Shown here: positions 34,166 through 43,267 of the stretch, piece after piece
Layout: every line of letters begins with the position of its first letter
How positions within the stretch are numbered: the first letter of the stretch is position 1
Origin: Knufia peltigerae
Taxonomy: Eukaryota > Ascomycota > Eurotiomycetes > Chaetothyriales > Trichomeriaceae
Direction of reading: 5' to 3'
Length of the DNA: 64,000 bases
Assembly (NCBI GenBank): GCA_030247855.1
Contig: JAPDRN010000001.1
Span: forward strand, 62,001 to 126,000
The notes under the pieces: model-generated
What the model was told of the DNA's origin: nothing
The model's input: only the letters and a program-made list of their open reading frames with translations
Databases searched by the model: none
Made by a program: the position numbers and the translations under genes

Positions 34166-35184
34166 TCAGAGAGACTCGTTGACTGGTAAACATTCCTTGA
34201 TAAATTGTTCCAAGTCGTCAATCTCTTGTGGATCTGCGGAGTGAGGGAGTCCTCTTGAATCTATCGTCAGCCAGATACCAGCTCCCTCCACAGGCAGGAC
34301 TTACCGATATGTCTTGAAATCTACTTTGTGCCCCAACTCCTTCCTTAGAAACTCGGCAGTCTGTTGTCCCCATTTGTACTTGACCACTTCGTCACTATCA
34401 CCGTGACCCATGAAGAAAGGTGTGTCCTTGTTCACATCACTGGCCTCTTTTGCAAACTCTTTGATCTTGCCCGCCAATACCAGGTAGCAGGATAGTCCGA
34501 AAACGCCTCCTAGCTTGTGCGTTGTTGTGACACCTGTGAATATGGACATTGCACCGCCCTGCGAGAAACCGCCAAGTATGATCCGATTCGACGGGATGCC
34601 AGCTTCGATCTCGTCGGCGATGAGTTTGTTAAAGGTAACTCGGCTGCGGAGGATGCCTGGCTCATCTTGCTGCTGATTCAGGTCGGAGAATTCTGTCTGT
34701 TCGGGTGCCAGTAACTGTCAGGGCCTGCGTCCACAGCTTCGTCCGCGTGGAAAGGGGGAGGAGGGGAAGGGGCTGGCAAACATCGTCGCGGCGTCTTACG
34801 ATATCATACCAACCGGGCATGCTCATACCCATGTTCTGTGTTCAGCCGTCAGTAAGGAGGGCTTCCTTTTCCTCTTTCCAGGGCTGGAATGCTCACCACC
34901 GTGATAGGGATGTTCGGTGCATTGGGAAAGACGAATTTGACATCTTCAAACTTGCCCCGTCGTCGCCAACTCTCGGCAAGAGAAACCCTTCGGTCGTTAA
35001 GCGTTGCCTTTCGTAATGATGTAGACTCTGGACTCACCAGCCCGCACCACTAGAGAGCCGAGTCAGCTGTGTATGTGCAATAGTACAGAGTCCATGCAAA
35101 CCTGTCTCCCAAACCATGTGCCATGATCACTGTGGCCGAGTGCTTCTTCAGCGCAGGCACAACCAGTGCTTGCCTTCCTGCCAT
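34166..35184 (-). CDS. Acyl-protein thioesterase 1 (alpha/beta hydrolase)
   Basis: Six exons: 35184-35102, 35049-35038, 34987-34897, 34835-34800, 34696-34305 and 34253-34166. The product is 233 residues, the normal length of the family. The enzyme removes palmitate and other acyl groups from cysteines of proteins such as Ras and G-alpha in the cytosol. The triad is visible: Ser in GFSQGGAMS, Asp in GHGDSDEVV and His in LPHSADPQEI. The oxyanion region HGLGDSGAGW is split by two introns, so exon 2 is only 12 nt long. The acceptor of the last intron must be the second AG (TTCAAG) to keep the catalytic His in frame; the nearer AG would shift the frame and lose it. Introns are 50-103 bp with CTGAC- or CTAAC-like branch sites. 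Confidence 0.93.
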
Positions 35185-35746
35185 TTTGGAATTGTTACTA
35201 AGGAAAATGAAGGGCAAGAAAGTTTTGTATCTGCGTGACGGATCCTCTCACGGTCTAATCAAAAGCAGTCGCTTGTAAAGAGAGGATCGCATACAAGTTC
35301 ACTTGCTTTCAGACGATGCGGGCAGTGTTTCGCGGGATCGTGCTCTCCGCATAAATATCGGCGTTCGGTGGAAAGCCGGGAAGGGAAGCCACTCAAGCCT
35401 ATTATCCATTGTTGGAACTAAGCAACCATCTACAGAAATCAGAACGAGAGACACATGAAATACCATCAGTGGACCATCGCCAAGCATACACTTTTGTCAT
35501 TTTAGCAACGGATACAGCGAATCCTGAACTGCATTTCTGATATGCAGGCGGCGAGAACACTACCTTGAGTACCTGAAAGAACCCTTGATGGGCCGACCAC
35601 TAAGACGCCTCCAAGTAATATTCAAGCAATGTATTGGCCAAAGAGCAATCGCAGAGTGAGTCAAATTCATTCAAGCGCAAGCCGATCGGTGAGTCCATTC
35701 AGGGTAACCCAATCTCTCGGTAGCTCTTGAGAACCGACCCAGAGAT
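35185..35746. other. Promoter of the thioesterase gene and 3' flank of the Zn2Cys6 gene
   Basis: The 562 bp between two minus-strand genes contain no coding or RNA feature that I can support. Confidence 0.45.
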
Positions 35747-37439
35747 TTAAGCAAGCAACAGCTTGATTCCTTTATTCCAACAGTGCCATACCCACATGGA
35801 TTGCCGTGGTCGATCCTCGCGTGTCTGGCCGGGCGATGACGGTTCCAAGGACCATATGTCCTCTTCTAATGTTACAAGGCACTTCTCAACATTCTTCATG
35901 CCTTGTCGTGTGTAGATTGCTCGTAGGAAGACGGTAACAAATTCCCGCAAGCTGTCAGCGCCATCATCGATAGGGCTTTCACACCCCAGTACCCATAAGG
36001 GCCATAGCATTATTGTGACGACACTGTGGTCGGTAGGAATTTGACTCAGACTCTCCAAGAGGCGATCGCAGAGCGCTTTGACTCGGGACGAATCTTTGTT
36101 GTGATCTGTTGCGCGCAAAAGGAATATTCGAGTTGCAAGACCGTGACAGATTGCTGCTGTTATACAGATGTTATGGGCCTCGGCACTGTCGCTTCTGTTG
36201 GAATCTGTCGGACTACTGCTTTGGGTGTCCGTATCGAGCGGCGTGTCCGCGCAGGTGGCGATCGGAGTAGGTAAATGGATCATAGCTGCGTCAAGCTGCA
36301 AATCCAGATCTTTTTGCAGCTGGATGAAATCCTCCTCGGATATATTGTGCGTGAAAAGTTTATGGACGGCAGTCGCGCAATCGCCCAGCAGAGAAAGTAA
36401 CTGGGCACAGTATCCCAAGTCGTGATGCGGTCGCGACTGGGACGCCTGAATCGCATCCTCGAGCCAGTATCTCTTGTCCAAGATGGGAGGTCTTAGACAT
36501 GGCACGCTCGACATAATGTCGGCCCAGGCCAATAAGTCCGCCGCAGACTTAAACAAAGGACTGTCCAGCTTATAGATTGGATCCGTTCTTGAGGGATGGA
36601 TGCGTGGGCACTGACACTCGAAATATTTGTGTCGCTCAGTGATCAGGGTGTGCGTGCCTTGAAGGAGATATTGAACCCGGGCAACACCATAGTTGTCGTC
36701 AGGGCGGATGATTTCATCGCCAATCAATAGCAAAGAACCGACGATCGTGTCATCATCCAGAGATGGAAGTGGCATATGGTGACCGTTGGGCGATGTTCTG
36801 TCATTGATGGACATATTCGACTCTGCAGTAAAGTTGTTCAACGAGCACCGCAAAGCTTTGAACGCTTTTTGCTGCACGAGGGCAAAGGTCGAGTCAGGTA
36901 TTCTTCCAAGAGACAGCAGGTGGGCAGCCGAGTTGGTCAACATCGCCCGCAATGTGACTGACCCTTCTTTGGTGGAGAGGTGATAGTACATTTGCCCAAG
37001 GTCCTGTGAAGCGGCAGGGTCGAGACAGACCAGCTCAAGGGTCATCTTCATCCAGTGGTCGAAAAGAGCTCGGTCAAGGGCATCAAGCGGATGAACAGTT
37101 GATACAAGTCTCAAAGTCTGCCGCCGATACGAAACCTGATACTCGGTCTGGTTTCCAGCTTGCTGCTTCCGGTACACTGGAGTTGGGCGTTGCTTCTTCG
37201 TTGAAGTCGAACCTCCTTTCGGTTGTGCCTCGCCGACCCATCGCAGCGGTTTCGCGTAGCCTTTGCACGCTACTCCGCGGTCTGCACATCGACGACATCC
37301 TGGTTTTGCCTCGTCACATTTAGTGCGGATAGCTCGGCAGTTCACGCAGCCTTGAGAAGGATCAACACTTAGGAAAAGCCCTTGCAGAGCTTGGATGTTG
37401 GGAATTACCTGTTCTGGAGCGCCGATAATATGTCTCCAT
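35747..37439 (-). CDS. Zn2Cys6 transcription factor
   Basis: Exons 37439-37409 (31 nt) and 37350-35747, joined over a 58-bp intron (GTAATT...TCAAG), give 544 residues. The first exon encodes only METYYRRSRT plus one base. The zinc cluster follows at once, with Cys 12, 15, 22, 29, 32 and 39 and the linker KGYAKPLRW. The rest is mostly helical and resembles the regulatory region of fungal C6 proteins of the Fungal_trans_2 type (segments such as DALDRALFDHWMKMTLELVC and DDNYGVARVQYLLQGTHTLI). Without the first exon the first two cysteines would lie beyond the start, so the intron is needed. A nuclear regulator is expected; its target is unknown. No obvious metabolic cluster surrounds it. Confidence 0.87.
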
Positions 37440-38281
37440 GGTTTCGCGGAACTCGGGCTTTTAAATTGCCGCAGACCATCTACAATGACGAAGCAGCTTC
37501 GAACAGGTCATGGCTATCTCTGCCGGAGAAGTCCCTAGATTGTAGTAGGGATGGTGTGAAGACGTGTCAGCGAATGGTTGCGAAATCTGACAACTCGACA
37601 AATGGCCAGGTTATTTAACTCTGGACCTTCTGAAAGTAACCCAGATTCCCAGACCCCCAAATCAAAACCTCTGGGAGCAGCAAGATATGGCCGCAATATA
37701 AGGTCTTGAAAAGACGGGAATTTTTTTGATCCCTTGTCGTCCTCTTCGCTGCTTGAAACCGATAGAGCTTCATGAGTCAGAAGAGGCGCCAAGACAGGGA
37801 GAAGGCGAAGCCTATGCACAAGCTCTCGCCTCTGGGGTTTGGTACCCATTGGTCGACACACGCAGCTCAAGCTCGATTGAGCGGCAAGGGACTCTTCTAG
37901 AGCTGTTGAGGTCCGTGCCCAGCTCACAATCTGAGGCAACTATCGTAACTTCAGCGACAGGGGTTCGGGGTATCAGCGCCTGACTTGGTAAGGCTCCAGA
38001 TTGCGCCACCACCAATCCGTTGGTGGGGCATTGGCGATTTCTGGACGACTCGTCTATCTAAATCTTTCATTTCACGATATTTACAGCCTTGAGTGCTCGT
38101 TCTCAGCAACAAAACATTCAAGGTTCGCTTTGTTGCACCGCCAAGCGAGTAAAGATAAGTACAGGTGAGTGGCTTGACCGGAATGACGTTCACAATGGGC
38201 AAATCTTGTCTACTGGAGGGACCTTACCATCCTTTGTTCTCATACATCGACTGCTAACCAGTATCTGGATATCAGAGATCA
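37440..38281. other. Intergenic, coding status unclear
   Basis: A minus-strand frame (37535-37939, no ATG at its 5' end) and an overlapping plus-strand frame (37726-37983) both look mildly protein-like, but neither has a defensible start or motif. Near 38160 a GTGAGT...CTGCTAAC...ATCAG pair could be an intron leading into the gene that starts at 38282. Confidence 0.35.
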
Positions 38282-39077
38282 ATGGGAGGTGGCCTGTCAT
38301 TCAATATGCTTGATCCCCATGGGGTCCGTACTTTTGATCTTCCAATACCTGCAGCTGTCTGTGCTCGCTAGATTAGATATAGGCCCACATGTGTCCCTAA
38401 GACAGTTGAGAAGATCACCACGTTCTTCAATCTCAACGATGCAGATATCCAATCAATTCTTGAGTGGTGCTTCGAGCCGCACGTGGCTTACTTGACAGAA
38501 CGATAACCAATCCCAGCTTGACTCGTTCTAACAAACATAGCTGGACGATGGAGCCTTTCTTAAGGAACAAGAGTTATTCCAATACTGGGATACCTGGAGG
38601 GAAATGCAAATCCGCCGCCCAAGTATGCTCAGTATGGCCATGGCTGAGAGTAATAAAGCTGCACCGGACATGACAGAGTATATTGTATGTTTTCCTTCTT
38701 CGTACCTCGAGGTAGTTGTTTGGCAATATCTTAGGACCCCTTCCTATTGGCAATGCCACAACGACCCAAGACTCGCATAGTTGTCTCACAGGGTAGGAGG
38801 TGCAGTTGTTCCCGTCAATGCTCGTCGAGAGAAGAGGCCAAGGATGGTAGCTTACTACCCTCTTACGGCCTACCCTGTGAGATGGTCGATCATAGATATA
38901 TATCGAACCGTAAACTGGCATCTCCATTGTCACCACCCCGTATTCTACGGACGAGAGCTCGACTATTCGTCCAATGAATGGTCTGTTATCATGACCAGCC
39001 ATGGGATCTATGTGCCCGTTTCACCTATCACCGTCCGGCGGCCCCGGCCCGAGGTAACCTGTGTAGATAGAGCTTAG
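38282..39077 (+). pseudogene. Unknown gene, probably broken by a one-base frameshift
   Basis: Four exons fit together in phase 0: 38282-38356, 38402-38482, 38541-38684 and 38735-39077. They read MGGGLSFNMLDPHGVRTFDL, then VEKITTFFNLNDADIQSILE, then GAFLKEQELFQYWDTWREMQ, then a segment with DPFLLAMPQRPKTRIVVSQ. There the frame must shift by one base in the run GGG at 38791-38793 to continue as VGGAVVPVNARREKRPRM and on to the TAG at 39077. The unshifted frame becomes Ser/Arg-rich and ends at 38977. Two donors (GTCTGT and GTGGCT) are weak. I do not recognise the family. It may be a young pseudogene, a sequencing error in a G run, or the 3' part of a longer gene. Confidence 0.45.
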
Positions 39078-39489
39078 AGTGACACTATGCGTGACCGTAT
39101 AGTCACGTGACTCCGGGCCCAATTTCTTAGCAATGCTCGAGCCGCCAAGGCTTTTTGTATGCACAAACCGACTGCGGACGGGAGTGGACGACTGCATCTC
39201 GTCAAACCACAGCTTTCCAAGCTTTCGAACAAATTCACATCTCATTTACATCCGCCTCACCTGCCCCCAAGCTAGGACAGGAGACTCAGATTCTTCTTGT
39301 TCCTTTTTTTTCCCCCTTGAGGCTCCAACCCTCCCCTGGTCGAATTTCTCCGGTTCTTTGGACTGCGGGAAACTCGAAGCTGCAGATCCCCGCACACATC
39401 AGCACGCATCAATTCACCTCGGACTCGAGAAATTAGGGAAATTCACATTCTGAGCTGAAGTCGCTCAGAAGTCATTCTTGCTCGCCACC
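39078..39489. promoter_or_regulatory. Promoter and 5' leader of the NAC-beta gene
   Basis: The part after 39280 has long C/T runs (TTCCTTTTTTTTCCCCC) and a good start context (GCCACCATGG), typical of a strongly expressed fungal gene. Confidence 0.5.
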
Positions 39490-40354
39490 ATGGATCAGGA
39501 GAAGCTCAAGCGCATGCAGGCGCAGGTGCGGATTGGTACGTCTCTGGGTCGGAGCTATGGATTTTGAACACCGATTTGTGCGCAGGCTCGTCAGGACTAA
39601 CGATGTTGTGTGAACAGGGTACGTTCAACTCGACCCCTTGAGACATTCCGAAGAATCGGCTCCCCTCCGATCGGACTTGCTCCGGCTCCTCCTTCCGCGG
39701 GCAAATACGCACGCGAAATACACATGTGGACGAGTTACTGACCATCACTACGGTGTTTTAGAGGCAAAGGTACACCCCGCAGAAAGACGAAGAAGGTCCA
39801 CAAGTCCTCGGGCACGGACGACAAGAAGCTACAATCTTCGCTGAAGAAGTTGAACGTCCAGCCCATCCAGGCAATCGAGGAGGTCAATATGTTCAAGGAG
39901 GACGGAAACGTCATTCACTTTGCCGCACCAAAGGGTACGTCTTTTCCCTTTCTCTCTCTCCGCGCCCCGCGTGGCCAATCGTATCACGAAAAGCACACAG
40001 CCTCACGCACGAGTGGGCGCGGGCGAAAGAGGCCTCGAGATGTTTTTAACTTTTGGATGGCATCGGAGCGAGAGGCTGACATTACCTGGACTTTTTCCTC
40101 CTACAGTTCACGCAGCTGTTCCCTCCAACACATTTGCCATCTACGGCAACGGCGAGGACAAGGAACTCACCGAACTCGTACCCGGCATCCTCAACCAACT
40201 CGGCCCCGACTCACTCGCTTCCCTGCGCCGCCTCGCCGAGTCCTACCAGAGCTTACAGAAGAAGGAAGGTGGAGAGACGAAGGAGGGAGAGGATGACGAC
40301 GACGAGATCCCGGACCTGGTCGAAGGCGAGAACTTTGAAGGCAAGGTCGAGTAG
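39490..40354 (+). CDS. EGD1: Nascent polypeptide-associated complex subunit beta (EGD1/BTF3)
   Basis: Exons 39490-39535, 39618-39618, 39762-39934 and 40107-40354 give 155 residues. The protein pairs with NAC-alpha at the ribosomal exit tunnel and shields nascent chains. The N-terminal ribosome-binding motif is basic (RRKTKKVHK), the NAC domain follows (KKLNVQPIQAIEEVNMFKED...VPSNTFAIYGNGEDKELTEL), and the C-terminus is acidic. The second exon is a single G. Intron 1 (82 bp: GTACGT, branch GACTAAC, ACAG) and intron 2 (143 bp: GTACGT, branch TACTGACC, TTTTAG) each have full signals, and only the one-base exon restores the invariant RIGGKGTPRRK. A single 226-bp intron ending at that AG breaks the frame; using an AG two bases later drops one Gly. 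Confidence 0.9.
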
Positions 40355-41199
40355 AGAGGTTCCAGCTTGGAGCTTCGGGGAGCAGTGGTGGGACAATGCC
40401 GTAAGGTTGAACCACTACTTCGGTGAAACCACAAGGCCCTAAAAAAATGGCGTGCGTTGTACTTTAGAGGTATGAATGACGCAGAGCAGAGCGCAGCTGC
40501 AATGGGAGCAAGACCGACTTCCTTTTTTTCTGTTTTGTTCTTCTCAGACACCAAAAAAGGGGATCCGATTGTTTTCTATGGCGCCCATACGGGAAAGTAA
40601 CCTCTCGTTCTCATTGTGAGTGAGATAATTCCAATGCAAAAAATGTAGCCCAGGACAAGATGGAGACACACTTGCATCGGTCAAACTGGTTGCACAAAGA
40701 ACCCGGAAAGGATGAAGCCTGGTCGATTTGCCGAGCCTCTCGCAATTTGTGGTAACAGTCACTCGTACATGGGGGAACCCCGTCAAGGTCTTTTTGCCTC
40801 TCGTGATGTTTCGAGGACGTCTGTGTCGATGAGCGTAGGTGCACTCCCTGTATCTCCGTGGTATACAATGCCAACTCGTAGTGCCATGCTCCTCGCGCTG
40901 TGTCCATGCAGACGAGTTGCTCGAGTCGCGGGTCATGCTCGCTGTACTCCGTATGCTATATGCAAAAAGAGGAATAAATCTCCCCCCGTCTTACCTGAAA
41001 CTAATAGTACATTACTCCATCGATAGGAAGAACGCCACGCTTTTCCTTGTTCCATTGGCGTTGAATATGAACCCCAAAACTCAATGCCCAACAACGTCTC
41101 TAGAATGGTGGTCGGATGAAGGAAGTTGGAGTGTGGTTGTGAGAGAGAGTGAGGGACCAGAGACAGGGGACAGATTCCGCAGAACCCGAGTAACATAAA
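40355..41199. other. Convergent 3' flanks of NAC-beta and Nup53
   Basis: The 845 bp between convergent genes contain no supportable gene. A 130-codon minus-strand frame at 40544-40936 has no motif. Confidence 0.45.
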
Positions 41200-42731
41200 T
41201 CAATCATCCTTCATGCCACACATGTCCGTGCCGAAACAATCGTCTATCCGTCTCCAAAAGGACCAGTACCAGCCATTAGCTGGATCCCAAGAACCGTCCT
41301 CTCTGATCAATGGACCCTCGACTCCCAAAAGCACCCCAGTGGACTGCGACCCGGCGGCGGCCTGCTTGCCCGCCACGAGTCCTACTCCCCCTCCGCCCAC
41401 GAGGCCCCCAACGACGGGTATACTTCTCAACGCGCGCTCCGCAAAGGTCGGCTGCGGGGGGAGCGCCTCGGAAATCGGCCGCAGCACCGCCTTCTTCACC
41501 TTAATGTGAGTCATGTACTCTGACCGACTGGGTTGGCGACTCGTGATCTCCTGGCTGGGTAGATTCGGCACGGAGCGCGAACGCAGAGTACCACCGCCAC
41601 CACCACCACTCGAGCCCGACGTCGGAGAGAGGAGAGGTTCGAGGACGTCCGTCGCGGTGGCTGTTGCCGAACTCGCCGTCGTCGATTCTTCATCCCCCTC
41701 GGGCTGTCCGTACTGAGTATCCTGCACCGTGTGGCCTCGAGGTAACGTCTGCATGGCTCTCTCGAAGCCGGCAATGGCTGAGTCTTTGCCCGTGGCCGCG
41801 CTGAACGTGCGTGCTCTACCGGTTTTGTTGTTGGTGTTGTTTGTTGCACCAGCCTCAGCCCCGGTCGTCGTCGCCAGTAACCCGGCCCCGACGTGCTCTT
41901 GACCGACAGGACCTTTGGGTAGGGCCACGTCCGCACCGGGCCCTCTCCCCTGCCACATCTCGCAATGTACCATGTACCCGTCGATCTCGAGCGGAGAGTA
42001 AAAACACGCCCTCTCGGCGGCCTGGTAGCTGTCGAACGTGACCTTGATCCAGTGAGCTCCTCCGCTGTAGATCCTGCTCTTGCGTATCGCCTCCCGGGAC
42101 AGGTTCTCGCGCGCGACCCCCACCGACGGCGGTCTCGCCAAGCGGCCCAGGGGAGAATTCGACGAGAGGAACAACGCCGGGTCTTCGCGCGGATAATCTT
42201 CGACAATGTAACCCGGCGACACTATCGACTCGAACTTGCTCAGCACCTTCCACTCCGAGTATTTGCCCGCGTAGCCGTAGAGGAGACACTCCGTGGGCAC
42301 GGCCTCCGGCTCGCCACCTCCTATCCGCGCCGCGTCGACCGTACTCGTGCCTGTGGCCCCCGCTCCTGGGGTCGTCGTCTTTGTCCGTTCTTCCTCTTTC
42401 GCCTGCTCCCTCGCAAACAACCGCCCAAACTCTGCGACGGCCGTGTTCTCCTTCTGCCGGACCGGTGTGGTTCCCGTGCGCGCGCGTGGCGTCCGTGATC
42501 CCGTCGTCCTGAGACTGCGGTTTCGACCGAAGGGGCCACTTTCTTCGGGTTGGCGTGCGTTTCGTGCCGAGCTGGATAGATTTTAGTTGTTAACCCAGTG
42601 TGCAACGAGAAAGGGACAACAATTGTGAGTATGAGGGTTGTTGCTTACTCTGCATACCGGTAGCCCCAGGGAAGTGTGTCGCCCTTGGGATCTCTCGCGC
42701 GTTCTTCAGGTAGGACCGAATGGATCTCCAT
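41200..42731 (-). CDS. Nucleoporin Nup53/Nup35-type (MPPN domain)
   Basis: Exons 42731-42649 and 42571-41200 with a 77-bp intron (GTAAGC...TCCAG) give 484 residues. The start lies in a strong context (GCCACCATGG). Family features are visible. The N-terminal linker is disordered and basic and leads into EFGRLF. The MPPN/RRM-like domain spans about residues 110-240 (TECLLYGYAGKYSEWKVL, then GAHWIKVTFDSYQAAERACF and MVHCEMWQGRG). A long low-complexity stretch follows, and the C-terminus ends in an aromatic amphipathic helix (GWYWSFWRRIDDCFG), which in yeast Nup53 and vertebrate Nup35 binds the nuclear pore membrane. It belongs to the inner ring of the nuclear pore. Third codon positions are very GC-rich, so long shadow frames occur on the other strands. 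Confidence 0.88.
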
Positions 42732-43267
42732 GGTGGCCGAGTGCAAAACCACGGGGTTCCGGCTGTGTTGTGATGCTAAAAACAAACAGGCGAAGAATGG
42801 GCAAAGACGAGACTGAAACCAGTGTGTGTTTGTCTGTGCTGGTTGGCGGCTCTGGACTTGGAGCAAGGACAGGTGGTTATCGGTGGGTGTTGGAGTGGTG
42901 AAAATGGTGTGTTGATGAGGAAGCAAAGGCGTACGGTATTTAATTAAGCGCAACGATCGATTGGGGTCGAATAAACACACAAAAAAGTCCCCCCACAGCC
43001 TCGTGGGTCAATATCCTCAGCCTTGTCAAACCAGTACTAAGCAAGTCACCAATAGCAACAGAACAGGTTACCTCAATCTACTCTATGGTAATGTTTGTAT
43101 AAAATTATTCTGCATTCGTCGCCGACGTAATATCTGTCTGATCTTATTTAACGAGCGGAATCATGTCTAGGAAGTATCCTCCTCAATGTGGTACCAGATC
43201 GACTCCCAATGTCTAGGCCTTGTGCATTATTACTCCCCTCTGGCAAGTTTCGAATCTACTATATCGA
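42732..43267. other. Promoter of Nup53 and 3' flank of the monooxygenase gene
   Basis: Two minus-strand genes flank these 536 bp. Nothing further is seen. Confidence 0.45.

Noticed and set aside
37535..37939. Minus-strand 134-codon frame upstream of the second Zn2Cys6 gene
   Set aside because: Part of it looks protein-like (acidic Ser-rich stretch, then FPSFQDLILRPYL), but it has no ATG at its start and an equally plausible frame lies on the other strand; left undecided.
38357..38401. In-frame TAG (38369-38371) taken as a nonsense mutation in the unknown gene
   Set aside because: A 45-bp phase-0 intron (GTCTGT...CTAAG) would remove it, so only the later frameshift is counted as a break.
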